Shown here piece by piece: positions 38,950 through 47,368 of a stretch of 64,000 nt of DNA. The DNA comes from Streptococcus pseudoporcinus LQ 940-04 (GTDB taxonomy: Bacteria; Bacillota; Bacilli; Lactobacillales; Streptococcaceae). Both the position numbers and the translations under genes were made by a program. The stretch is from the NCBI RefSeq assembly GCF_000188035.1, contig NZ_AEUY02000003.1, positions 124,001-188,000 of the forward strand, given 5' to 3'. Within the stretch, counting starts at the first letter, position 1, and each line of letters opens with the position of its first letter. The notes beneath the pieces were generated by a model. It worked only from the letters and a program-made list of their open reading frames with translations, did no database searches and was not told where the DNA came from.

Positions 38950-39447
38950 ATGACAAAAGAAATAGTAGCTATTTGGGCAGAAGACGAGAACGGAATTATT
39001 GGTTCAAACGGAACTTTACCTTGGCATCTTCCAAGAGAATTACAACATTTTAAGAATACCACACTTCATCACGCTATTTTGATGGGTAGAGTGACATTTG
39101 AGGGGATGGAGAGAAAAATTCTCCCTAATCGCCAAACTTTAGTGATGACGAGAGATGATCAGTATGATGTAGAGGGTGTACTAACTGTTACCAGTTTAGA
39201 AAAGGCTTTAGAATGGTTCCATGCCCAAGAAAAAAATCTGTACGTCATCGGTGGTGCTAAGGTCCTCGAAAGCTTTGAAGGACATTTTAATCGTATTATT
39301 AAAACAGTTGTCCATCACCAATTTGAAGGTGATACCTATTGCCCAAATATTAATTTAGACGACTATATTGAAGAGGACCAGTTTTTCTATGAGAAAGATG
39401 AGCAAAATCCTTTTGATTTTACAGTTCATGTTCTTGTTAAGAAGTGA
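38950..39447 (+). CDS. dfrA: dihydrofolate reductase
   Basis: This 165-residue enzyme reduces dihydrofolate with NADPH and is the target of trimethoprim. It begins EIVAIWAEDENGIIGSNGTLPWHLPRELQHFK with the active-site region. GRVTFEGM and VIGGAKVLESF form the NADPH site. It looks chromosomal and of normal length. Whether it is trimethoprim-sensitive cannot be told from this sequence. Confidence 0.95.
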   Translation: MTKEIVAIWAEDENGIIGSNGTLPWHLPRELQHFKNTTLHHAILMGRVTFEGMERKILPNRQTLVMTRDDQYDVEGVLTVTSLEKALEWFHAQEKNLYVIGGAKVLESFEGHFNRIIKTVVHHQFEGDTYCPNINLDDYIEEDQFFYEKDEQNPFDFTVHVLVKK

Positions 39448-39471
39448 TTGTTACTGGGGAGAGATTGACTG

Positions 39472-39642
39472 ATGCAACGTAGTATTTTTGGGGTATTTAC
39501 GGCTTTTTTGTGTGCCATTTGTTTTCTTTGTGCAATGACAGCATTTAAGAAAAAACGTTATGGGTTAGGCACTTTATTTTTGTTAAATGTCATTACCAAT
39601 TTAGTTAATACCATACATGCCTTTTATGGCACCTTATTTTAA
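39472..39642 (+). CDS. small hydrophobic protein between dfrA and clpX
   Basis: This 56-residue ORF is preceded by GGGGAGAG. It encodes two hydrophobic segments (FGVFTAFLCAICFLCAMTAF and GLGTLFLLNVITNLVNTIHAF) separated by a basic KKKR turn, so it is probably a two-helix membrane protein. It fills the dfrA-clpX gap, ending six bases before an upstream in-frame ATG of the clpX reading frame. I know no function. The position suggests co-transcription with dfrA and clpX. Confidence 0.6.
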   Translation: MQRSIFGVFTAFLCAICFLCAMTAFKKKRYGLGTLFLLNVITNLVNTIHAFYGTLF

Positions 39643-39672
39643 TAAAGAATGAAAAGAGAAAGTTTAGAGAAT

Positions 39673-40902
39673 ATGGCTGGAAATCGAAGTACTGATATCA
39701 AGGTTCATTGTTCATTTTGTGGTAAAAGCCAGGATGAAGTCAAAAAAATTATAGCAGGTAATAATGTTTTTATTTGCAATGAATGTGTTGCTCTGTCACA
39801 AGAAATTATTAAAGAAGAATTGGCTGAGGAAGTGTTAGCTGATTTGACAGAAGTACCTAAACCGAAAGAATTATTAGAGACACTAAACCAATATGTGGTT
39901 GGTCAAGATCGTGCAAAGAGGGCTTTGGCGGTAGCTGTTTATAACCATTACAAGCGTGTTTCTTTTGCGGAAAGCCGCGATGATGAAGAAGTGGAACTAC
40001 AAAAATCAAATATTTTAATGATTGGTCCAACCGGTTCTGGGAAAACATTCCTAGCCCAAACATTAGCCAAAACCTTAAATGTTCCTTTTGCTATTGCGGA
40101 TGCTACCTCCTTGACTGAGGCTGGTTACGTAGGTGAAGACGTTGAGAATATTTTATTGAAGCTGATTCAAGCGGCAGACTATAATGTTGAGCGCGCTGAA
40201 CGTGGAATCATCTATGTTGATGAGATTGATAAAATTGCTAAAAAAGGCGAAAATGTTTCGATTACTCGTGATGTATCGGGAGAAGGAGTTCAACAAGCTC
40301 TCTTGAAAATTATTGAAGGAACCGTTGCTTCTGTTCCTCCACAAGGTGGCCGTAAACATCCGAATCAAGAAATGATACAGATTGATACCAAAAATATTTT
40401 GTTTATCGTTGGCGGTGCATTTGATGGTATTGAAGAGATTGTTAAGCAAAGACTAGGAGAAAAAATTATTGGCTTTGGGCAAAACAGTCGTAAAATCGAT
40501 GAAGATGCTTCCTATATGCAGGAAATTATTTCTGAGGATATCCAAACCTTTGGTTTAATTCCAGAGTTCATCGGGCGGTTACCAGTTGTTGCTGCCTTAG
40601 AGCAACTTAATACTAAGGATTTAGTGAAAATACTAACTGAACCAAAGAATGCTCTTGTCAAACAATATCAAACCTTACTATCTTATGATGGTGTAGAACT
40701 AACCTTCGACCAGGAAGCTTTAGATGCCATTGCAGAAAAAGCCATTGCCCGTAAAACGGGAGCGCGTGGATTACGCTCAATCATTGAAGAGACAATGTTG
40801 GATCTCATGTTTGAAATCCCTAGCCAAGAAGATGTAACTAAAGTACGTATTACAAAAGATGCTGTTGATGGAACTGCGAAACCAATCTTGGATATAGCTT
40901 AA
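39673..40902 (+). CDS. clpX: ClpX, ATP-binding subunit of ClpXP protease
   Basis: This 409-residue AAA+ unfoldase feeds substrates to ClpP. The N-terminal zinc-binding domain has Cys13, Cys16, Cys35 and Cys38. Walker A GPTGSGKT lies near residue 115, Walker [11 protein letters not shown] follows, and the pore loop GYVGEDVE and sensor region [12 protein letters not shown] are present. The IGF-type loop for ClpP docking appears in KIIGFGQNS. The ATG at 39673 (MAGNRS) matches the family start; an ATG at 39649 is less likely. Confidence 0.95.
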   Translation: MAGNRSTDIKVHCSFCGKSQDEVKKIIAGNNVFICNECVALSQEIIKEELAEEVLADLTEVPKPKELLETLNQYVVGQDRAKRALAVAVYNHYKRVSFAESRDDEEVELQKSNILMIGPTGSGKTFLAQTLAKTLNVPFAIADATSLTEAGYVGEDVENILLKLIQAADYNVERAERGIIYVDEIDKIAKKGENVSITRDVSGEGVQQALLKIIEGTVASVPPQGGRKHPNQEMIQIDTKNILFIVGGAFDGIEEIVKQRLGEKIIGFGQNSRKIDEDASYMQEIISEDIQTFGLIPEFIGRLPVVAALEQLNTKDLVKILTEPKNALVKQYQTLLSYDGVELTFDQEALDAIAEKAIARKTGARGLRSIIEETMLDLMFEIPSQEDVTKVRITKDAVDGTAKPILDIA

Positions 40903-40914
40903 GGAGGATTGGCT

Positions 40915-41514
40915 ATGGCAGAAGAAAACCTACTGAATACTCACAATGCTGCTCTCTTACTTAGTGCAGCAAATAAGTCACATTACCCACAAGATGATAT
41001 TCCAGAAGTAGCATTGGCCGGACGGTCCAATGTTGGTAAGTCAAGTTTTATCAATACTATTTTAGGACGCAAGAACTTAGCCCGTACTTCAGCTAAACCT
41101 GGTAAAACCCAGCTACTAAATTTCTTTAACATTGATGATAAGATTCGCTTTGTTGATGTTCCTGGATACGGCTATGCTAAAGTTTCAAAAACAGAACGGG
41201 CAAGATGGGGAAAAATGATTGAAGAGTACTTAGTCAATCGTGAAAATCTCAGAGTAGTTGTTTCTTTAGTGGATTTACGCCATGAACCTTCCGGAGAAGA
41301 TGTTCAAATGTATGAATTCTTGAAATATTATGAGATACCTGTTATTGTTGTTGCGACAAAGGCTGATAAAATTCCACGAGGCAAATGGAATAAACATGAA
41401 GCAATGGTTAAAAAGAAATTGAATTTTGATTCAAGTGATCAGTTTATTATCTTTTCGTCTGTGAACCGACTAGGAATTGATCAAGCTTGGGATAGCATTT
41501 TAGCAATGATTTAA
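40915..41514 (+). CDS. engB: ribosome biogenesis GTPase EngB (YsxC)
   Basis: This 199-residue Era-like GTPase is required for assembly of the large ribosomal subunit. It shows the G1 motif GRSNVGKSS, switch region KPGKTQ, the G3 motif [11 protein letters not shown] and the G4 motif ATKADKI. AAGGAGG lies eight bases before the ATG at 40915. It is 12 bases from clpX, a common pairing in Firmicutes. Confidence 0.95.
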   Translation: MAEENLLNTHNAALLLSAANKSHYPQDDIPEVALAGRSNVGKSSFINTILGRKNLARTSAKPGKTQLLNFFNIDDKIRFVDVPGYGYAKVSKTERARWGKMIEEYLVNRENLRVVVSLVDLRHEPSGEDVQMYEFLKYYEIPVIVVATKADKIPRGKWNKHEAMVKKKLNFDSSDQFIIFSSVNRLGIDQAWDSILAMI

Positions 41515-41540
41515 AAAATACTTCACTAGAAGTATTTTTT
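41513..41540 (+). terminator. terminator after clpX-engB
   Basis: A perfect 12-base stem pairs 41513-41524 with 41529-41540 and has a four-base loop. It begins inside the engB stop codon. The outer A and T runs make it potentially bidirectional. Confidence 0.85.
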
Positions 41541-41584
41541 ATGTGATGAGTCTTGATGGGTAAAGGGAGAAAAACAGCAGATTC

Positions 41585-41613
41585 TTGACCCGAAAATGAG
41601 GAAATGGTACCAT
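41585..41613 (+). promoter_or_regulatory. promoter of membrane-anchored hypothetical gene
   Basis: TTGACC at 41585-41590, a 17-base spacer and TACCAT at 41608-41613 with TG at 41605-41606. Its position excludes the ATG at 41612 as the start of the next gene. Confidence 0.5.
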
Positions 41614-41635
41614 GCTAGTGGAGGAGAAACATGTT

Positions 41636-42352
41636 ATGAATAATCATGCTATATTAGATATACAACCCCAAAAATCGCAAAAACGTTTAAAGGTGCTTAG
41701 CTTTTTGCTCCTTATTTTTCTTGTCCTTGGGACAGGGGCTTTTGCTTATTATAAGTATCATAAGGGAAGCTTAGAAGGAACATGGAAGGCTAATTCTGTT
41801 AAGGGAGTTACTGATAAAGAGTTCGGTAATGAATTGAAATTATTTGATAAGCAATTGGGGATACCAGTTGAAAAGAGTATTTCAGAGCCTCAATTAAAAA
41901 TGACTGTAAAAGAAGATAAAGTAGAGATGGCTTACTATATTACGGTTAAGCGTGATCTTTTAAGTCAACAGGTTTTAGATTATTACAACAGAGAAATGGA
42001 TAAGATTTTAAAAGATAGCAGCCTTTCTTTGGGGGAATTGGACCCAGAAGCAAAAGCGGCCATTGAACAATCAATACCGACAAAAACAGATATTCAAAGA
42101 CAACTGGATGAGAGATTTATGAAAAGTGCTTATGCTATGAATGGTGCCTATGATAAAGCGACAGGAGTCATCTCATCACAAGTTGCTAGTGGCAAGGTCA
42201 ATCGTTTCCTGAATCGAGTAGAGTTCAAATCCCTTAACAAGAAGGCAAAAATCTTCATGAGTCGGGGAAAAAACGTAAGTTTGAAGTATAGTAACACTAA
42301 TCAAAAAGTCGTTTTAACAAATCAAAAAGATAAAATGGTATTTACAAAATAA
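41636..42352 (+). CDS. membrane-anchored hypothetical protein
   Basis: This protein of 238 residues was not assigned to any named family. It has a short cytoplasmic N-terminus, one membrane helix at about residues 20-40 (VLSFLLLIFLVLGTGAFAYYKYH) and an extracellular Lys-rich domain of about 195 residues. The domain contains SLEGTWKANSVKG and alternating beta-like strands. The fold may be lipocalin-like, but that is a guess. The start at 41636 follows GGAGGAG by eight bases. It is a single-gene unit ending at the 42411-42456 terminator. Confidence 0.65.
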   Translation: MNNHAILDIQPQKSQKRLKVLSFLLLIFLVLGTGAFAYYKYHKGSLEGTWKANSVKGVTDKEFGNELKLFDKQLGIPVEKSISEPQLKMTVKEDKVEMAYYITVKRDLLSQQVLDYYNREMDKILKDSSLSLGELDPEAKAAIEQSIPTKTDIQRQLDERFMKSAYAMNGAYDKATGVISSQVASGKVNRFLNRVEFKSLNKKAKIFMSRGKNVSLKYSNTNQKVVLTNQKDKMVFTK

Positions 42353-42410
42353 AGTTGTCGCTTACGCTGACTCTTAAGGGAGATGGTTTCAAATGATAAC
42401 TACAAACAGA

Positions 42411-42456
42411 AAAAAAGGATTTAGCTCCTCGTTTTACAGTGCTAAATCCTTTTTTT
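42411..42456. terminator. strong terminator after hypothetical membrane protein gene
   Basis: A perfect 15-base stem pairs 42411-42425 with 42441-42455, with A and T runs outside. It lies between convergent genes and may work in both directions. Confidence 0.85.
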
Positions 42457-42526
42457 ACTTGAATGTGGTTAGTTATGTAAGCAGAAATGTTGCACTTGTG
42501 GAAAGACACGAGTGACATTAGTCCTA

Positions 42527-42572
42527 TAAAAAACATCCTAATCCTTAGAGGAAAACAAAGGACTAGGATGTT
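42527..42572 (-). terminator. terminator of clpL
   Basis: A 15-position stem with one mismatch joins 42532-42546 and 42558-42572. On the minus strand it is followed by a T run (A run at plus 42528-42533). Confidence 0.8.
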
Positions 42573-42595
42573 GGTCAATAACTGAATAAGTTTTT

Positions 42596-44695
42596 TTATG
42601 GAGTAATGGTAATCTTTCCATTTTTCAACTGAGCATGGAGTTTTTTGGCTTCAGGATGGTCTAAGTAGTAATCTGTAATATTGTCACGAATTTCTTGTTC
42701 GATAACACGTCTAAGTGGACGAACTCCCATTGTTGGATCATAGCCAAGCTCAATTAGGTGATCTTTAACATCGTCATCTACTTCTAATGTGATTCCTTTT
42801 TTTACAATCGTCTTATCAACTTCGGCTAACATCAGATTGACGATAGCTTTCAGATCATCTTTTGTCAAACTCTTGAATTCTATAAGAGCATTGAATCTAT
42901 TAAGAAATTCTGGTCTAAAGTAGGGCGCAAGTCGGTCCATGATTGGTATTTCTTTGTCTTGCTTGTCAAGGTTATGCTCATAACCAAATCCAGCATTGGA
43001 TGTGGCAATAATAACAGTGTTTTTGAAGTCAATGGTATTTCCCTGTCCATCTGTCAGACGACCATCATCTAAAACTTGAAGTAAGAGCGTAATAACTTGT
43101 GAGTCAGCTTTTTCAATTTCGTCCAAAAGGATAATGGCATAGGGATTACGACGTACTTTCTCAGTTAAGGTATTTTTGTTATCATCATAGCCCACATAAC
43201 CAGCAGTAGTACCAATTAATTTTGAAACAGCTGTTCGGTCACTGTATTCTGACATATCTAATCTTATAATGGACTCTTTAGATCCAAACATATCAAGCGC
43301 GAGCTGTTTTGCGAGTTCAGTTTTCCCAACCCCAGTCGGTCCTACAAATAAGAAGGATCCAATGGGACGATTCCCCTCATCAAAGCCAGCCCGGTTCCGA
43401 CGAATAGCTCTTGCAACCGCAGAAACAGCTTGATCTTGACCGATGACATGTGCTTTTAAGCGGCTAGCAATTTCTTTTAGACGTTCTAAATCACTTGCGC
43501 CCATCTTGGAAACAGGGATTCCGGTTAGTCGTTCAACAGATTGAGCGATGTCATTAATATTGGCAGTCACTTTTTGACCTTCTGTATGGTTTTCAATCTG
43601 TTTTTGCAATTCTTCAATTCTAGTTTTTGCTTTGAGAGCTGCTTCAAAGTCTTCTTTTTCTACAGCCTGTTCTTGAGCCTTTTTTTGTGTTTCAATTTCT
43701 TTTTCGAGGGATTGAAGATCTGTCGCTGGATGTTGGGCAGCTAAATGTGCAGCTGTCATATCTAATAAATCAATAGCCTTATCAGGGAGGCTACGCTGTG
43801 GAATATACTGGATAGAATAATCAACTGCTGCCTTTAATACGGAGTCGGGAAGAATAACATTATGATGTTGTTCATAGAGATTTCGTATTCCCATTAAGAT
43901 ATGGAAAGTGTCCTCAGCATTTGGAGCATTGACCTTAACTTCATTAAAGCGTCTTGCTAAAGCAGCATTTTTAAGGATAGTATTTCGATATTCATCTTGA
44001 GTTGTCGCACCGATGACTGTTATTTCTCCACGTGATAAGGCGGGTTTAAGGATATCAGCTAAACCTTTAGATCCAGATTCGCCACCTGTAGAGCCTGCTC
44101 CTAAAATTTGATGAATTTCATCAAAGAATAGGACAATATTACCTGATTCTTTAACTTCAGTAATTAACTGCTGAATATTTTCTTCAAAACTACCACGGTA
44201 TTGGGTACCTGCTTCTAGACTAGAAATATCAATTGAAATGATTTCTTTCCCTTTAATCGCAGTTGGGACATCCCCAGCTACAATAGCCTGAGCTAAGCCT
44301 TCAACAACAGCAGTTTTTCCAACTCCCGCATCACCAACCAGAACAGGATTATTTTTTGTTCGTCGAGATAGAATTTCAGCAGTATCTTGAATTTCCTTAT
44401 TGCGTCCAATAACAGGATCTAGATTTCCTTTGCGAGCTTCTTCCGTTAGATTGGTTCCTAATTTTTCCAAAATACCGTTACTAGCCGCTTGTTGTTTAGA
44501 ATGGCCAGTCTCATTACTTATTTGATTTGGTATCTTACCAGTTTGGCGATAGTGATTGAACTCTTCCGGAGTCATCTCACGACCATTGACCAAATAGCGA
44601 CGATTTTCTGTCTGGTAACCACCAATATTTCCCATTAGTTGATTGAAAATATCATCCATATTTCCAAAAGAATCTCTTCCATAATTTTTTGTCAT
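42596..44695 (-). CDS. clpL: ATP-dependent Clp ATPase ClpL
   Basis: This 699-residue HSP100-type chaperone protects and disaggregates proteins under heat stress in streptococci and lactococci. The N-terminus is short and glycine/asparagine-rich (about 75 residues, with [20 protein letters not shown]) instead of the ClpB/ClpC N-domain. AAA-1 has Walker A GDAGVGKT near residue 119. A short coiled coil at about 335-380 follows. AAA-2 has GPTGVGKTE near 452. No ClpP-docking IGF loop is evident. The upstream region carries two CtsR boxes, which fits heat regulation. Confidence 0.93.
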   Translation of the reverse strand: MTKNYGRDSFGNMDDIFNQLMGNIGGYQTENRRYLVNGREMTPEEFNHYRQTGKIPNQISNETGHSKQQAASNGILEKLGTNLTEEARKGNLDPVIGRNKEIQDTAEILSRRTKNNPVLVGDAGVGKTAVVEGLAQAIVAGDVPTAIKGKEIISIDISSLEAGTQYRGSFEENIQQLITEVKESGNIVLFFDEIHQILGAGSTGGESGSKGLADILKPALSRGEITVIGATTQDEYRNTILKNAALARRFNEVKVNAPNAEDTFHILMGIRNLYEQHHNVILPDSVLKAAVDYSIQYIPQRSLPDKAIDLLDMTAAHLAAQHPATDLQSLEKEIETQKKAQEQAVEKEDFEAALKAKTRIEELQKQIENHTEGQKVTANINDIAQSVERLTGIPVSKMGASDLERLKEIASRLKAHVIGQDQAVSAVARAIRRNRAGFDEGNRPIGSFLFVGPTGVGKTELAKQLALDMFGSKESIIRLDMSEYSDRTAVSKLIGTTAGYVGYDDNKNTLTEKVRRNPYAIILLDEIEKADSQVITLLLQVLDDGRLTDGQGNTIDFKNTVIIATSNAGFGYEHNLDKQDKEIPIMDRLAPYFRPEFLNRFNALIEFKSLTKDDLKAIVNLMLAEVDKTIVKKGITLEVDDDVKDHLIELGYDPTMGVRPLRRVIEQEIRDNITDYYLDHPEAKKLHAQLKNGKITITP

Positions 44696-44819
44696 TAATT
44701 TTACCTCTTTAACTATAATATAATTTTTATGAAGGAAAGGGCCATTAGTCTATACAAGAAGCAGAGAGATCAGATTTAAATGGCCACTATTTAGGGCTTA
44801 TCAACCACCTTCTAATAGT

Positions 44820-44848
44820 ATTATACTCCAATGGTCAGTAAAGGTCAA
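44820..44848 (-). promoter_or_regulatory. sigma-A promoter of clpL
   Basis: On the minus strand TTGACC (plus 44843-44848), a 17-base spacer and TATAAT (plus 44820-44825). A CtsR box covers its -35 region. Confidence 0.8.
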
Positions 44849-44849
44849 T
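44833..44849 (+). promoter_or_regulatory. CtsR operator 1
   Basis: The direct heptad repeat GGTCAGTAAAGGTCAAT reads on the plus strand and overlaps the -35 box of the clpL promoter. It matches the CtsR consensus GGTCAAA-N3-GGTCAAA apart from small changes. Confidence 0.75.
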
Positions 44850-44856
44850 AAAAAAC

Positions 44857-44874
44857 TGACCTTTTTTGACCTTT
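44857..44874 (-). promoter_or_regulatory. CtsR operator 2
   Basis: The minus strand reads AAAGGTCAAAAAAGGTCA, a near-consensus CtsR box. It lies just upstream of the clpL -35 region, facing the first box. Confidence 0.8.
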
Positions 44875-44901
44875 GTTTTGTCATAAAATTTATAAATATT
44901 A

Positions 44902-44930
44902 TTGACAAAAACTATTAAATGGGGTACACT
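44902..44930 (+). promoter_or_regulatory. sigma-A promoter of rplJ-rplL
   Basis: TTGACA at 44902-44907, a 17-base spacer and TACACT at 44925-44930. The long leader that follows starts near 44937. Confidence 0.8.
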
Positions 44931-44939
44931 GATATAGGT

Positions 44940-45095
44940 TTTGAAAAAAGCTGACCTAAGACAGTAGGGGAGCATAGCTCGTAAATTTCCTACCGAGGCA
45001 CAAAACGATATTGTTTAATAACGTATTTGTACTTTCGTGTCTAGGTTTAGAGACGATTTTTTTCTGTCTCTAGACAAAAAATAATTACGGAGGTA
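44940..45095 (+). ncRNA. L10 ribosomal protein leader of rplJ-rplL mRNA
   Basis: About 155 bases of structured 5' untranslated RNA precede rplJ, in the position and size of the L10 leader. This element is bound by the L10-L12 complex for autoregulation. A hairpin from GTCTAGGTTTAGAGAC to GTCTCTAGAC (about 45040-45085) with a T-rich centre is visible near its 3' end. Identity is inferred from position and general form. Confidence 0.7.
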
Positions 45096-45101
45096 AAACT
45101 A

Positions 45102-45602
45102 ATGAGTGAAGCAAATATTGCTAAAAAAGCTGAGCTAGTCGACATCGTAGCTGAGAAGATGAAAAATGCTGCAAGTATCGTTGTTGTTGATTCACGTGGT
45201 CTTACAGTTGGTCAAGATACTGAACTACGTCGTTCACTTCGCGAAAGCGGCGTTGAGTTCAAAGTTATCAAAAATTCAATCTTATCTCGTGCTGCTGTTA
45301 AAGCAGGACTTGAAGGAATGGAAGATGTTTTCGTTGGACCATCTGCTGTAGCATTCTCAAACGAAGATGTTATTGCACCAGCTAAAATCATCAATGATTT
45401 CGCTAAAACTGCTGATGCACTTGAAATTAAAGGTGGAACAATTGAAGGCGCTGTTTCTTCTAAAGAAGATATCATGGCTCTTGCAACATTGCCAAACCGC
45501 GAAGGTATGCTTTCTATGTTACTTTCAGTACTTCAAGCACCAGTTCGCAACGTTGCATATGCTGTTAAAGCAGTTGCAGAAAATAAAGAAGACGCTGCTT
45601 AA
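45102..45602 (+). CDS. rplJ: 50S ribosomal protein L10
   Basis: This 166-residue protein forms the base of the ribosomal stalk and binds 23S rRNA and L7/L12 dimers. It shows [28 protein letters not shown] at the start and the C-terminal helix that binds L12. ACGGAGG lies before the ATG. It is followed by rplL after 65 bases. Confidence 0.97.
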   Translation: MSEANIAKKAELVDIVAEKMKNAASIVVVDSRGLTVGQDTELRRSLRESGVEFKVIKNSILSRAAVKAGLEGMEDVFVGPSAVAFSNEDVIAPAKIINDFAKTADALEIKGGTIEGAVSSKEDIMALATLPNREGMLSMLLSVLQAPVRNVAYAVKAVAENKEDAA

Positions 45603-45667
45603 GGCGTCAGGTCGTAACCTTGGTTACCAATTAACTTAAACAATTATCTATTTGGAGGAAAATAAAA

Positions 45668-46033
45668 ATGGCATTGAACATTGAAAACATTATTGCTGAT
45701 ATTAAAGAAGCTACAATTCTTGAACTTAACGATCTTGTAAAAGCTATCGAAGAAGAATTTGGTGTAACTGCTGCTGCTCCTGTAGCTGCTGCAGCTGCTG
45801 GTGGTGCTGAAGAAGCTGCTAAAGATTCATTCGACGTAGAATTAACATCTGCTGGTGATAAGAAAGTTGCAGTTATCAAAGTTGTACGTGAAATCACAGG
45901 TCTTGGTCTTAAAGAAGCTAAAGGTCTTGTTGACGGAGCACCTGCTAACATTAAAGAAGGCGTTGCTGCAGCAGAAGCTGAAGAAATCAAAGCTAAACTT
46001 GAAGAAGCTGGAGCTTCAATCACTCTTAAATAA
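45668..46033 (+). CDS. rplL: 50S ribosomal protein L7/L12
   Basis: This 121-residue stalk protein recruits and stimulates translational GTPases. The N-terminal dimer domain is followed by an Ala-rich hinge ([19 protein letters not shown]) and the C-terminal domain [27 protein letters not shown]. Its 3' end is the left junction of the mobile element. The coding sequence is intact, as expected when an element restores the gene end on insertion. Confidence 0.97.
   Translation: MALNIENIIADIKEATILELNDLVKAIEEEFGVTAAAPVAAAAAGGAEEAAKDSFDVELTSAGDKKVAVIKVVREITGLGLKEAKGLVDGAPANIKEGVAAAEAEEIKAKLEEAGASITLK
46022..46033. mobile_element. predicted left attachment core of the rplL-integrated ICE
   Basis: ACTCTTAAATAA at the very 3' end of rplL matches the core used by the ICESa2603 family, whose integration at this site is established. 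The second copy would lie beyond the window, so this is not confirmed here. Confidence 0.65.
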
Positions 46034-46130
46034 GAGTCATATCATAATTAGATTGCGGAATCCCTATTTACCAGTCTTTGAGAGCGATAAGCGATTGATA
46101 GAAACTGATAAATTGATTTGGTTTCCTGCC

Positions 46131-46170
46131 AAAAATCCTGCCAAAAATTCTTTGGCAGGATTTTTGTTTT
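46131..46170 (+). terminator. terminator after rplL
   Basis: A perfect 15-base stem pairs 46131-46145 with 46151-46165. It has a five-base loop and is followed by TTTTGTTTT. It lies about 100 bases past rplL, on the element side of the junction. Confidence 0.85.
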
Positions 46171-46182
46171 AATAAACTTTCG

Positions 46183-46215
46183 GGGGTAGACACTAGATTG
46201 TCTACCCCATTTTTG
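46183..46215 (+). terminator. second hairpin at ICE left end
   Basis: GGGGTAGACA at 46183-46192 pairs with TGTCTACCCC at 46199-46208, with a six-base loop and ATTTTT following. It may act as a second terminator insulating element genes from rplL transcription. Confidence 0.6.
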
Positions 46216-46231
46216 CGTTTTGGAGGTAATT

Positions 46232-46405
46232 ATGCAAAAGGAAGAACAGTCATCACGTCATATCGTGAAGAGCCATATCATGACCATCATGGGAGTTGAT
46301 AATCTAAAAGCAACTCAACTGGTAAATGAAATGGAACAAACAGGTTTAATCCGATTTGATGAATTCGGGAATTTTGGACTTTTAGTCTTGGAGGGACAAT
46401 CATGA
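46232..46405 (+). CDS. small ICE protein, winged-helix-like
   Basis: This 57-residue protein has a layout resembling a small winged helix (IVKSHIMTIMGVDNLKATQLVNEMEQTGLIRFDEFGNFGLLVLEG). It may therefore bind DNA. The start at 46232 follows TTTGGAGG; a TTG at 46220 coincides with the ribosome-binding site and is rejected. Its stop overlaps the replication initiator start by four bases, suggesting a joint role. The family is not one I can name. Confidence 0.6.
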   Translation: MQKEEQSSRHIVKSHIMTIMGVDNLKATQLVNEMEQTGLIRFDEFGNFGLLVLEGQS

Positions 46406-47220
46406 AACGTATTACCGCTAATCAATATCAGACATCAGAGCGTTATTATAAACTCCCTAAAATTTTGTTTGAGAGTGAACGTTATAAGGATATGAAGCTG
46501 GAAGTTAAGGTAGCCTACGCGGTTTTAAAAGATCGGTTGGAGTTGTCTTTGAGTAAAGGCTGGATTGATGAGGATGGGGCTATTTATTTGATTTATTCCA
46601 ATTCAAATCTGATGGCACTATTAGGCTGTTCAAAGTCAAAACTACTCTCTATCAAGAAAACCTTACGTGAATATGGCTTAATTGATGAAGTCCAACAGTC
46701 CTCTAGTGAAAGAGGTCGAATGGCAAATAAAATTTACTTGGGGGAATTAGAACATGAACCTACCCCAGTCTTACATACAGACGGGGCTAGTGTTAAAAAA
46801 ACACTAGGGGAGTCTCAAAGAAAGACGGGGCCGGTCTTATATTCAGCCCCTAGTGAGACTGAAGGAAGTGAGACTAAATATAGTGAAACTGAAGGGAGTG
46901 ACTTAGTTATGAAGGACGAGGAGGAGAGGCAGCTAGTAGATGAGAAAAAAGAAGAAAACTTTACTTCAAAAGTCGATGGCGTGACCAAGTACGATCGAGA
47001 CTATATTTGGGGTTTGGTTCATGACCAGTTAAGACAGACAGGTCTATCTCAGTCTGCTAGTGACTATGCCATGATTTATTTTAGTGACCGGTATCAGTAT
47101 GCATTGGAACAAATGCGATTTGCTCGGTCAGCCGAAGTAATAGCTGAATACGTATTTAATGGTGTGCTGTCGGAGTGGACCAAGCAACTGAGACGACAAG
47201 AAGTAAAAGGAGGTGAATAA
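46402..47220 (+). CDS. replication initiator protein (RepA_N-type) of the ICE
   Basis: This 272-residue protein has an N-terminal domain resembling plasmid and ICE replication initiators. Visible parts are YYKLPKILFESERYKDMKLEVKVAYAVLKDRLELS and YSNSNLMALLGCSKSKLLSIKKTLREYGLIDE, a winged-helix pair. A hydrophilic linker rich in Ser/Glu/Thr (about residues 135-180) leads to a smaller C-terminal domain. Replication of excised elements by such proteins is known in related families. Whether this one starts replication is inference. Confidence 0.75.
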   Translation: MKRITANQYQTSERYYKLPKILFESERYKDMKLEVKVAYAVLKDRLELSLSKGWIDEDGAIYLIYSNSNLMALLGCSKSKLLSIKKTLREYGLIDEVQQSSSERGRMANKIYLGELEHEPTPVLHTDGASVKKTLGESQRKTGPVLYSAPSETEGSETKYSETEGSDLVMKDEEERQLVDEKKEENFTSKVDGVTKYDRDYIWGLVHDQLRQTGLSQSASDYAMIYFSDRYQYALEQMRFARSAEVIAEYVFNGVLSEWTKQLRRQEVKGGE

Positions 47221-47221
47221 G

Positions 47222-47317
47222 ATGATTTGGTGGATACTAGGTGGAATCTATCTGATTTCTATCATCATTTTGATTGTTGAAATCATCCGTGCACCAGAAA
47301 TGGATGATCATATATAA
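47222..47317 (+). CDS. 31-residue single-helix membrane peptide
   Basis: This short ORF starts two bases after the initiator stop, with AAAGGAGG at 47209-47216. It encodes a mostly hydrophobic helix (WWILGGIYLISIIILIVEII) followed by RAPEMDDHI. It is probably a small membrane protein of unknown role. It ends just before a terminator. Confidence 0.5.
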   Translation: MIWWILGGIYLISIIILIVEIIRAPEMDDHI

Positions 47318-47318
47318 G

Positions 47319-47347
47319 CAAGAGTTTTACAAGTGTAAGGCTCTTTT
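47319..47347 (+). terminator. terminator after ICE replication genes
   Basis: A stem of AGAG-TTTTAC with GTAAGG-CTCT, including two G-T pairs, has a four-base loop. It is followed by a run of T. Confidence 0.65.
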
Positions 47348-47368
47348 TTAGTTGGAAAGAGAGGAAAA

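Noticed and set aside
38950..39447. dfrA as an acquired trimethoprim-resistance gene
   Set aside because: It sits in the usual thyA-dfrA-clpX chromosomal context with ordinary length and composition. No mobile-gene signs are nearby.
45631..46023. 130-codon open frame antisense to rplL
   Set aside because: rplL is certain, and the Ala/Ser-rich antisense translation is an artefact of its codon bias.
46126..46146. Tandem CCTGCCAAAA copies resembling a repeat array
   Set aside because: There are only two copies and the second is part of a terminator stem. It is not a CRISPR or direct-repeat array.
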